Origin: Jaltomata sinuosa
Lineage: Eukaryota; Streptophyta; Magnoliopsida; Solanales; Solanaceae
Assembly: GCA_003996215.1 (NCBI GenBank)
Contig: QJPP01000689.1
Location: 186,001 to 250,000, forward strand
Length of the DNA stretch: 64,000 nt
Direction: 5' to 3'
The stretch's first letter is position 1, and each line of letters starts with the position of its first letter. Made by a program: the position numbers and the translations under genes. The notes under the pieces were generated by a model. It did not search any database and was not told where the DNA came from. It saw nothing but the letters and a program-made list of their open reading frames with translations. Positions 43,509-54,378 of this stretch are shown one piece after another.

Positions 43509-46500
43509 GGACTTTTGTCCTCGAAATTAAAGAATAAGGAAGTACCTGAAGGATCAAACAACTGCGGGTACTTAGCCTGAATCTCTCTCTCGGTCTCCCA
43601 AGAAGCCTCTTCAACTAGATGGTGCCTCCACTGAACCTTAACAATCAAAATCTCCCTGGATCTCAATCTCATGACATCTCTGGACAAAATAGCAATCGGC
43701 TCCTGAACAAAGGCCAAACTCTTGTCCAACTGAACCGTATCCCAATGCAACAGATGAGACTCATCTAGGATATACCATCGCAACATCGATACATGGAAGA
43801 CCGGGTGCATACTTGAAAATATTAGAGGCAAAGCTAACATTTAGGTAGAACTACCAACTCTCTACAGGATCTAAAACGTCCCAATGTACCTAGGGCTAAG
43901 CTTTCCCTGCCTACCAAATCTCATCGCGCCCTTCATGGGCGATACACGAAGGAATACCTAGTCACCAACACTAAACTCTAAGGCACAAAGTCTATGATCA
44001 GCGTAGCTCTTCTGTCTACTCTGGTCTGCCCAAAGTTTGTCCTGAATCACTTGAACTCTGTCTAAGGAATCACAAAGAGAGTCTCTACTCTGTGGCCTGG
44101 ACTCCAAACTATAAAAACAACCCACTAGCGATCTGCAATGCCTACCATACAACACCTTGAAAGGTGCTATGCTAATGTTTGAATGAAAACTATCATTATA
44201 AGAAAACTCAGCCAAAAGCACAAATTTATCCCAAGAACCTCCAATGTCAAGAACACAGGCACGAAGCATGTCCTCCAGGACCTAAATAGTCCTCTCAGAC
44301 TATCCATCTGTTTAAGGGTGGAATGCGGTACTAAGCTGAACCTCTTTACTCAAGTCTCACTGAATTTCCCTCCATAACTGAGATATGAACTAAGTGTTGC
44401 GGTCTAAAATGATAGAAGTTGGCACCCAATACAACTGAACAATCTCACAAAGGTAAATATGAGCTAACCTTTCCACACTGTAAGTAGTCTAAACAGGAAA
44501 AAAGTGCACTGACTTAGTCAGCAGATCAATAACCACCTAAATGGAGTCAAACACTCGAGAACGATAAGGCAATCCAACTATGAAGTCCATAGGGATCCCT
44601 TCCCACTTCTAGTTAGGAATGGGAAAATGATGCATCAATCCACCAGGTCTCATGTGCTCAAACCTCACATGTTGACAGTTTAAGCACCAAGATACAAACT
44701 CCATTACGTCCTACTTCATACCACTCCACCAGTAAAGTTGTCTCAAATATCTGTACACTTTGGTTGCGCTAGGATGGATGGAATATCTAGAATAATGAGC
44801 CACCCGAAAGATCAACGGAATAAAATCCTCAACTCTCAAAACACAAAGACGACTATCAAACCTTAGAACACTATTTGAATCTAGAGTAGCCCGACTGGCC
44901 TCACCCTGAACAACCTGATCACAAAGGTCACACAACCGCTAATTCTCAAACTAATGGCTCTAAATATGATCAACCAAGGTAGAACGAACCTCAATACTGG
45001 CGAGAACTCTACTAGTATCCGACAAGTCAATCCTAACCAAATGATTAGCCAAGGATTGGATGTCCAAGGCCAACAGCCGCTCTGAAATTGAAAGTGAAGT
45101 TAGGCTACCCATACTTACCGTCTTTTGACTCAGGGCATCTGCTACCATATTTGCCTTGCCTGGATGATACAGAATAGTAAAGTCATAGTCCTTTACTAAC
45201 CCAATCCATCTCCTCTGCCTCGAGTTTAGCTCTTGCTGACTCGTGATGTACTGAACACTACGGTGATCAGTGCATATCTCGCAGTGAACCCCATATAGGT
45301 ATTGCCTCAAAATCTTAAGCGCAAAGACTACCACCGCTAACTCCAAGTCATGAGTGGGGTAGTTGCTTTCATGAACCTTCATCTATCTTGATGCATATTA
45401 TATCACTCGACCCTGCTTCATCAATACACAACCAAGACCAACCTATGAAGCATCACAATATGCCGAGAAGCTTTCACCCTCAACTTGAAAGTTAATGCTG
45501 GAGCTGAAGTCAACAATTCCTTAAGCCTCTAAAAGCTATCCCCGCACTGATCTGACCACTAAAATGAGACATTTTTCCTAGTTAGCCTAGTCAAAGGTGT
45601 TGCTATGGAAGAAAATCCCTCGATGAACTATCTGTAGTACCTTGCTAACCCAATAAAGTTGTGAACCTTGGTAGGAGTAGTAGTTCTCGTCCAATCATGA
45701 ACAACTAAAATCTTCCTCGGGTCCACTCTAATCCCATCCTTAGACACTACATGTCCTAGGAATGCAACTGAATCAAGCCAAAACTCGCACTTTTAGAACT
45801 TGGCATAAAGTCGATGATCTCTCAAAGTCTAGAGAATAATCCTCAAGTGTTGCACATGCTCATCTCTAGTTTGCGAGTAAACCAAGATGTCATCTATGAA
45901 AACTATCACAAATGAGTCCAAATAAGGGCTAAGCACCCTGTGCATCAAGTCCATGAAAGCAGCGGGGGAATTAGTCAACCTAAAAGACATCACCAATGAA
46001 CTCATAGTGGCCATAACGCATCCTAAATAATGTCATAGGGATTTCCTCTGCCCTAATCATCAACAATTGGTAGCCTAACCTCAAATCTATCTTCTAAAAT
46101 ATTGCTGAACCCTGAAGCTGATCAAACAAATCATCTATGCGCGATATCGGATACCTATTCTTTACTGTCACCTTATTCAGCTGCCTATAATCAATACACA
46201 TCCATATCGACCCATCTTTCTTCTTCACAAATAGAACTGGAGCACCCCACGGTGATACACTAGGCGTAATGAAACCCGTAGCTAACAAGTCTTGGAGCTA
46301 CTCCTTAAGCTCCCTCAACTCATCTGGAGCCATATAGTAAGGACAAATAGAAATACGTTATGGTGCCCAGAACTAACTCGATAGCAAATTCAATATCTCA
46401 TTCAATTGAAAGGCCTGGCAGGTCGATAGAGAATATATCTATGAAATTTCTAACCACAGGAACTGACCTAGGGGAAGAAGGGTCAGAACTAGCATCTCGT

Positions 46501-47107
46501 ACATATGTTAGATAAGCCAAACACCTGCGAGAAATCAACTTCCTAGATCAAAGACAAGAGATGATCCCAGATGGTGTGTGGTTGATGATTCCTGCCACAT
46601 AATTGGAGATACACAGGGCACGACTATGGTAACGGTCTTGGCATAACAATCCAAAACAGCACGGTTAGGGGATAACCAGTCCATGCCAAGAATCACATTA
46701 AAGTCTAACATATCAAAAATCATCAAATCACCCCAAGTCTCAAAATCACCAACAGAAATCATGTAGGACCTCACAATCTTATCCACTACTAAAGAATCTC
46801 CTACTGGGGTCAAAACAGATACAAGCACAAATAATGGCTCACTAGCCAATCCCAAACAAGGCAAGTAGTAGGCAGAAACATACGAGCAAGTAGATACATG
46901 ATCAAATAAAGCCAAAGCTGATTGATGGCATATAAAAATCATACCTGTGATCGCAGCATCCGAGGCCTCTACCTCCGGTTTCCCAGGGACCATATAAAAC
47001 TCATGACGACCACCTCCTGACCAACTTCCATCCTTACCATCTATATTTCCATGAGGGGAACCACCCCAACCCTGAAGGCCACCTCCTCTAGCTAGTGGTT
47101 TCACTAC
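43509..47107 (-). pseudogene. pol: Element B: pol (protease-RT-RNase H-integrase-chromodomain)
   Basis: Read right to left. Protease is at 47100-46540: the family block ILGMDWLSPNRAVLDCY is clear, but the active site reads LFDHVSTCSYV where DPGSTHSYV is usual, so it is dead. Reverse transcriptase is at 46290-45780 (ATGFITPSVSPWGAPVLFVKKKDGS, NKVTVKNRYPISRIDDLFDQL) with the catalytic VFIDDILVYS intact and frame breaks between. RNase H (45420-45100) has LELAVVVFALK, CTDHRSVQY and VADALSQ. The integrase zinc region (44870-44650) keeps AHYSRYSIHP and CLNC. The core (44610-44250) has PMDFIVGLP and a full set of stops. The chromodomain at about 43705-43560 has AILSRDVMRLRSREI...VKVQWRHHLVEEASWE...YPQLF. 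It is typical of the Tekay/Del branch. C lies directly upstream, so protease is separated from gag. Confidence 0.92.
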
Positions 47108-48570
47108 TGATAAACAATGAAATCATACTCCCCAAGTATGGAGGCACGATGATCATCAAGTAAAACACATTTATATGTACCCAATAGGTGTCGGGGTCAT
47201 ACCCACAGAGACTTGATGCTAGCTATATGAAGATTGTATCAAAATGAGTTCAAAAGGAGAGTAAATGCTTAATACACAAAAGTAAAAGGTTGGGGTAATT
47301 ATGATTCTGTCACTACAATCGCAATTCGTAATGAAGCAAATAAGTAAAGTGGGTGTACCAAATTGAGTAGGAGACTAGGGATGTGTATCCACTGGGGCTT
47401 TAATGTGGGATAGGGTGTTTATCAGTTCATACTTATTCACGCTTATTGAAACAAGTAGCATTGGTCGTGAGTATGGTTGTTTATCTCTCGATCAATAATC
47501 ATATATCCGATAATCCCAGTTAGAGCATTATCGATTAAATTAACAAGCAACCAATATCTAGCTTGGATAGGTCACACTATCTCTAGCTTAGACCCTTAAG
47601 TGGGTGATTCCATCGATATGAGCTATTTCTAGCCTTAAATCTGAATGGAGTCCCAAGTTCCCACTAGTAATCTCACATCCGAAACCATGAAATTCTCTTT
47701 CAAGAAACAACATAGTCAAGTAATGAAAATTAATGTTTGCAACCACCAATTTTAAAATTAAAACTTTGTGAAACTACTAGACCCGTGTCAAATAAGCAAT
47801 TATAAGCGAGAATTAACAACACCCACGCCTATTTGTCAAGCATCCATTATCAACCCATCCCTAGTCAAATGAAATTAGCCACTCATAATAAAGGAGAGAG
47901 ATATACCAAATGGGTAAGTCACAATCCTCCTCATTCAAGCTTAATCTCAACTTCTAAACTCAATTTTTGTACACAAATGGTTAACTAAGATTTGGAAGAG
48001 AAAAATAGATTAAAACCCTCTTCTTCTTGAAGAGGAAAACTTGATCTCAAAGTAAAAATCTCTTCATAATATTCAGGACTGAAGAATGTTATTTACAATT
48101 GTGCCTAAATTCTCCTTTTATACTTTCCCAAAATGTCACTAATTTTCTAGACAATATTTCTCTTCGAGTGGTGTGCGGCGCAATGTGCAATTTGCACATT
48201 GTGATGTGCGCATCTTACACCTTCTTTATCTGAACCAGTGACTCAACTGACTTGGGATATGTCATGCGAAGGGGGTGCAGTTCGTACCATGAGTTGTGCG
48301 CATCGCACAGTGACCGCACCCCGTGATAGATCCTTCAGGCAATCAAAAGCTTCATGCGGTGGGAGGTGCAGAATGCACCACGGCTTGTGCGTGTCGCACA
48401 AGCGCCGCATCTTATGGAAGATTCTTCATCTTTTTGTGATCACTTTACACTTGGATCACAAGTACCTGTATAGACATCAATAAAGGCCATAAGAACCTCT
48501 AAATCTATTTAAAACATAGCAATAATTCATGGATAAAGGCTCAATAAGTTGGTAGATTACTGACTTATCA
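47108..48570 (-). repeat. Element C 3' LTR
   Basis: 1,463 bp, paired with 56688-58173. The TATA box on the minus strand is GTATAAAAGG (about 48114-48123); upstream of it is a palindrome cluster at 48165-48425. Compared with the other copy it lacks about 40-47 bp near 48445. The 81-aa frame at 48238 lies in the cluster and is not a gene. Confidence 0.93.
48165..48425 (-). repeat. TGTGCG/CGCACA palindrome cluster, element C 3' LTR
   Basis: Words such as AATGTGCAATTTGCACATT, GATGTGCGCATC, GTGCGCATCGCAC and CTTGTGCGTGTCGCACAAG; several are perfect or near-perfect palindromes. The equivalent region is 57745-57970 in the 5' LTR. Confidence 0.82.
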
Positions 48571-48605
48571 AACCCTCAAACTTGAACTATTGCTTGTCCT
48601 CAAGC
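48571..48605 (-). promoter_or_regulatory. Polypurine tract and stem-loop of element C
   Basis: On the minus strand GCTTGAGGACAAGC (48592-48605), identical to the F motif, is followed by 21 bases including AAGTTTGAGGGTT and then the LTR at 48570. Confidence 0.83.
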
Positions 48606-50583
48606 AAGATACTCACAAGACAAGGAATGAATTATGCTCTAGACTCAATCAAGGCACAAAAGACTGATCTATACTAAAAATTATGAAAAAGTATAAACAA
48701 AAGGCACAAACAAAAGACTCAACTACGATGCTTATCACAGTTTGAACCACCACAAATCAAGGCATTCGTCCATTTCCAAACCTTTTCCAAAAAGACTTCA
48801 TTTCTCATTCAAAATCAAGGTAATTTTGTCATTTAAAATAAGACATTTGAGCTTCTCAAGTCATTGGCATGGACCGTCAAGGTTTGCCTCGAGATTTGCC
48901 ACATAACCTGTCTCATTCATTCCTCTCAATTGAGATACTTCAAGTTTTAATTCGAGTGCATGATGTCGCTCACCACAAGAGAGAATCCCACTCACAATCA
49001 ATCAATTCACAAAACATTGGGATTATAGGAGAACTAAGAAGACTCTCACTCTCTCAAGGAAGTTCAAGGTCACATACGTCGAACCATAGGCTTTCCCTTC
49101 ATGTAAATTACCACTAATGTAGGGTAGCCAAGCTCGGAATCACTAAGGACTTGCGGGTTAGGATGTTGGCTAGGGCTAAGGTGAGGATTTCATTTGGTTC
49201 AAGTGACTACGCCTCCCTAATGCTCTTTGTTCTCATTTCGAACACCACTCACATTTTCAAATTTCAACCTCACCTTATTTCTCCCTCACACAACCCAAGC
49301 TTCTCTTTTTCAATCATGATCATTCAAACTCCTTTTCAATCATGATCATTCAAACTCCTTTATTTTATAGCACCTATTCTTACTTTTCATTTTTGCTCAT
49401 TGTATCGATTTTTGGAGCATTTTTTTTCAACTCAAACCTAAGGTGCTACCTTGCACTTGAAGTGCATTCCTTTTCTTCTCCTCATTTGATCACGTACACC
49501 CACCAAACTTAGGAATTTGCCTATGTTGTCTTTTCATTCCCCCACAAACTTAGGCTTTTAGCCTACTTATCACTTTCAAGCAATTAGGGAGTTCAAGTGC
49601 CAAGATAGAGATTCAAAAAGGTCAAGGTGTTAACAAGGTGCCAAAGAACGGTTACAAGCTCAAAGGGGTTCACTTGGATTGATGTCATGGGAAGTCATTT
49701 GGGTGAAGTGACTATTAAAGAGGGCTTATAGCCATCTTCCAAGATCGTTCACACCTAGAATTTTGTCTTGAATAACATTCAGGGCAAATTCTTGATAACA
49801 TGGATGTACGAAATTCAAGGTAAAGCCTCACCACACAAGGCATCATGCCACAAGACTTCTTTCATTAGTCTCAAAATCAATTGGGACAAATGATTTTCAA
49901 CAAGCTATTTTGAGTTTATTACACGCTCGTTTATGAGTCAATCAAGCCAAAGAGAGAGTGTGCAAGTCATGACAAGAGAAAGATTTTCCTAAAAAATTCA
50001 TTTCCCTTCTTCCTTTTATTTTCAAAAACAATGTGCCAAGGAATTTTTTTGGTGGGCCCATTTTAAGACAAGCAATTATGAACTCAATTCTAAACTAAAA
50101 CTTGGCATTTTTCCTTAAGAAAGTCGCTTCTCAATCTATCATAAGGAAACACCAACCCGGTTCGATACAAAAATAAAAGAAAAAGAAATATAAGGAAACT
50201 TTTGCTCCTTGGGAAAGAACTGTGGTATTAAGAAAACCCTTGGAGTTTATTGCTAACTACTATTAACAAGGCAATATTGAAATTGCGCCTCATGATGCAT
50301 TATGAACAAGCCTCGGCGTAGGCCTTTAGAGTATTTGCAAAGCACTAAGTAAGACAATGGGGGATGTAAGACCAACCCGGAATAACCAATTATTAAAATT
50401 AAAAACAAAGCCCGGCAAGGGCATGATTAAGCTCAAAAACATAACATTAAAGGCCCGACAAGGGCAAATAAGCATCACAATCATCGAAAATATTACAAGC
50501 ACCTCCAAACTTAAAGTTCTCATGGCCCCTATTGCACAAAATGTCACATAAATAAGATTGATTGCAAAAACTCCCTGATAATG
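48606..50583 (-). other. Element C internal non-coding region, 3' side
   Basis: About 2 kb with no supported gene. It contains a 26-bp tandem duplication at 49307-49361. Short plus frames (48869, 49151, 50357) have no recognisable features. Confidence 0.65.
49307..49361. repeat. 26-bp tandem duplication
   Basis: CAATCATGATCATTCAAACT begins at 49311 and again at 49337, with the same following bases. It includes the palindrome ATGATCAT. Confidence 0.88.
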
Positions 50584-52272
50584 CTAATGAGGGTGACGAT
50601 GCCTCCTTGAATAGAATTTATGAGACTGCTTTTCTGGTTGTGGTGGCAGTGATTCCTGAGCTGGTACGTACGTATGCACAGAGTCGATTTGAAAACCCTT
50701 CAAAGGTGGTATTGCAGGATCCCATGGAAGCTTAAAAAGACCGAATGAGTCATCCACATACCATCTATCCTCTGCAGTCATCAACTTATGATATGAGGGT
50801 CCTCTTCCCAAGCTAGGCCTATGTGGAGTTCTCCATTCGGGCACAGGTGATTCGGGAGGATTTGGGTATTGTTGGACTGGATATGGATCAATCATTGCTT
50901 CAATTTTGGATATAGTGTCATCATCATTTTGGGCCCAGCCCGTGCACTAATCTTCAAGAGGGATAGCAGCCCTTTAGGGTAGTGAGGAGCTTGGGGCTGG
51001 TAGATTAAGGTCCCAATTAGGACCCATTGTCTCAACATATCGCTTGACTTGCTAAAGCTCATCAACTTCCACTTCCATGGTGTCAATTTTGGCATAAAGG
51101 TTTCTCACAGTTAACACTAAGGACTTCAAAGCCGATTTAATGCCCTTTTGAATTAAGTTTGGAATGCCCCTGGCCAACTTTTATAGGCGTTCCTCATTTT
51201 TGTTAATAAGTTGAGCAAGGTGTGGCAAGTTACCTGGAGAAGCAGTGGCTCTGGGATTCACAGTGGAGGTGTTCGATGCTTATTGATAGAGAGATGAAGT
51301 GCCCAAATGATCCTGGATTACCACACCCTCATGAACATTGCTTGTGAAGGTTCCATGAGCAAGATGTCGTCTCTTAGTTATGAGGAGCATCTATGTCTCT
51401 CCTAGTGTCCAATTAAATCATTCTGGCGGCTTGGCTAATTTTATCTAAAGAGAGATTTTGTGGACAGTTTGCTTGGAAGTACAAGTAGCTAATTAGAGCG
51501 GGAAAGGCCATGGAGTTACTCTCTTGTCTTGCTTTCCACTTGATTTTCTCAACGATTATATCTCCTTCATGCAACTTATGACCGGTCATGATGAAAGCTA
51601 TCAAAATAGCCACTTATATGGTTACTTATGACTTATGTCCAATTGGGATGAGCTGTGATCATACAAAATCGAGCCACATCCGAGCTTCAAACTTAAGTTC
51701 AGAGAAATGAATAGGACCCTTTGTAATGGACCACAAAGGAGTTCCTTCAGCAATCACACTAGCAACCCACTCGTAATGGTCGTCATTTGTAGTTAAGTAT
51801 TTCATGAACCGTGACTCAGGGATAGGCTCATCATATCACATGGCGACAGGGATGGCTGTCGGTGTGATATCTACTTCCTTTCCCCTTACCCAAATAGAAT
51901 CAAGGAAGGAAAGCTGTCTAATTGGACCCTTGTGTTTTAAAATATCCTGCCTAGCTCAGTAGGATGCATAAAATTCTAGCACCAACTCTGGGACATATGG
52001 CCCGGTAGTTTTGTCAAACTGATCCCACGCTCTTTCACTGAATTTTATAAGTATGTTTGGGATTACATTCTCAAAAAATTCCACCATCATCCCTTTGTCT
52101 TCTAAAATCAACCTCTTCTCCCGAAATCTCATATATAAGCTTCCATTCCCTCCAGGCCAAAGCGTACTTCTGACTCAGTGCGACCTTTATTTTGTGTAGG
52201 TGATGTCGCATTTGCAGATGTTGATGCACAACTTGATCTGACCCTCATTGTATGGGGTGTGGTGGAAGACAT
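50584..52272 (-). pseudogene. Element C: Transposase_32-like (putative plant transposon protein) ORF, decayed
   Basis: The start is the ATG at 52272-52270 (MSSTTPHTMRVRSS...). After a frame change near 52130 the reading gives LYMRFREKRLILEDKGMMVE, FSERAWDQFDKTTGPYVPEL, LEFYASY, then SIWVRGKEVDITPTAIPVAM (about 51900-51840), KYLTTNDDHYEWV, FEARMWLDFV (about 51690) and AFIMTGHKLHEGDIIVEKI...MAFPALISYLYFQAN (51600-51470). The order matches the plant Transposase_32 / putative plant transposon protein domain (the WExF, REFYAN, VRGK, ARxWLHF and PSLIT landmarks), which is often found in Athila-type elements; its function is not known to me, although an envelope-like ancestry has been considered for third ORFs of this branch. 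A Pro-rich tail (50895-50584) may be its C-terminus. Several stops make it inactive. The domain call is by motif memory. Confidence 0.68.
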
Positions 52273-54378
52273 GTTCTTGTAAATGATTGTTAGTGACAAG
52301 TACAACTATCCATGTACCACAACAGATTGTAGAAGAGGTTAACAATTATAAAGATTGGAATGCAACGGAGTAGAAAAACAAAGGAGGTGACTGTTGGCTC
52401 ATGTGGACCTTGTACGGACCGCATCAGATGGAATGCGCATTGCATGAGGTATCATACTAGCTAACAGAAACCTTCAGTGGTTTCAACTTAGATGTGTGAA
52501 GCTGGTGCAAATCGCACCAGCAAGGATGCACATCGCACCAGCCACCACACATCAAGACAATGAACTAGCCATAAGTCTCACATGGTGTGATGCCTTGTGC
52601 ATTCCGCACATCAAGATCTATGCATCACATGCAAAATGCACAAAGGCAAAATTGGAATTTTTGGTTCCTCGTGTTCTTGTGAATTTCATATGTGATTTGT
52701 AGAGCAAATGTGCTGAGGCACTTTGCACCACGCAACAAATAAACAATATTAAACAAGGGGGAAATGGGGTAACATGACCACACAATTTTCTGGGTACTCA
52801 GACTTCCCTGGACTTCCATTGTCAAACCCTTCAAGCAAAGAAAGACTCAAGATTTCCCCTAAGAAGGACGTTACCACATCTATCATTGAGAACGTCAAGT
52901 CTTTAATTACTCTATCGGGCACACAACTACTGACCCAATTATCACCTCCCCGCACAATATTATACACCCAATACATATTAAACAAGGATCGTAGGTATAC
53001 AATTAGCAACACTTTTCAGCCTAAACAACAATTTTCGACCAAACCTCATGGAAAACAACAATTTTCCCTTAAGAATGATGTCACTCATTCTATCATAGGG
53101 AAAAACCATGCATCAATCACAAGTGGGTTACTCAGACTTTACCCCAAATACATATTTAAAGTCTAAAAATCACTCCAATCAACATACATTATTGAAATTC
53201 AAATTCTACCAAGTTGATCCTAAGCAAAAAACCATACAAAATTCCAAATTGGGGACCCAAAAATTTCGGATCTCACTCAAAATCAACATAGCAATTCTGT
53301 TAAGCATGCTTAACAAAATGAGTTCCCAACCTTCATAAAAACAAGTATTTAACATTAGAGAACTTACCACAACTGGAAATTAGGCAGAGAGAAATGAAAA
53401 TTGGAACTTTTGGGAAGCAACAATGGTGACCCAATCAACTCGCTCAAAAAGACGACAACAGCGGCGGTGGTGAAGCAGTGCAGATGGTAGGGTGAGAGGA
53501 GAAGAAGATTTTTGGAGAAGTAGGAGGATTTGTGGAAGGTTTTGGGGGATAATTTTTAGAGTTGGAGAGAAAATATGGTGATGGAGAAGGTGAATGGCAA
53601 TTTTTAGAAAAGAAAAAAAAGAAGAAAAGTTTGTTGGGTCGTCTATGGGTCAGGTCGGTTAATGGGTTAGGTCAAGAAAATTCAAGTTTTACCTTTGGTG
53701 TGCCACGACGTACAGTTCACACAAGGCCTTGTGTGACCACATGCCACTTTGCACATTGCTATTTTTCTCCCCTGGGTTTGCCCAGGCTTCTTATTTGCGA
53801 TGCGGTGGAGGTGCGACACACACTTGAGCTCATGCAATCTGTACGGCCTAGTAAACATCACCTCCAATAGTTCTATTTTCTCCCAGGCCTTCTGTTCTGA
53901 CCTGCGCTAAGCCATGCGACATGCACAACTATGCGTGCGGTCCGCACGGTCCTCCACACAACCTCTTCTTGCCCTATTTTACCTCTTGTGGATTCCTCTA
54001 CACTTTTCATTCCTAAAACACATCAAAAACAATAAAAAAGTAAAGGAAAATAAAGTAAAGACACTTGGGTTGCCTCCCAAGAAGCGCTTAATTTAACATT
54101 GCGGCTCGACAATAGTACCTCAACCTAGTCGTTGTTGGATATCATGCCAATCCGATTTGCGTGGCTCCACCCCAATAAAGGGAATTCCTCCTCCAACGAT
54201 CTTAAAATGAAAGCATGCTACTGATTTGGAAACTCTACAATCCTGGGCATCTTGCCTATTTCACATACTTTAAGGACACCATAAAGCTTGCCATCCAACT
54301 CTATCACCGATATCACCCTCAAGTTATCCAGCGGTCTTGTGGTTTGGAACACATTGAATGTCACAACTTCATCCCAAC
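52273..54378 (-). other. Element C non-coding region between protease and the third ORF
   Basis: 2.1 kb without a gene. Two stretches (52395-52720 and 53695-53960) carry palindromic words of the same sort as the LTR U3 cluster (GCAAATCGCACCAGC, GCACATCGCACCAGCC, GCGTGCGGTCCGCACGG). The 3' end of the gag-pro unit carries a stem-loop at 54064-54081. Plus frames at 52496-54096 are not considered genes. Confidence 0.6.
54064..54081 (-). other. Stem-loop after gag-pro of element C
   Basis: The minus strand reads CTTGGGAGGCAACCCAAG: a six-base-pair stem (CTTGGG/CCCAAG) with an AGGCAA loop, preceded by AGCGCTT. I recognise the string as common downstream of protease in plant Athila-like elements, but its role is unknown to me. 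Confidence 0.6.
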
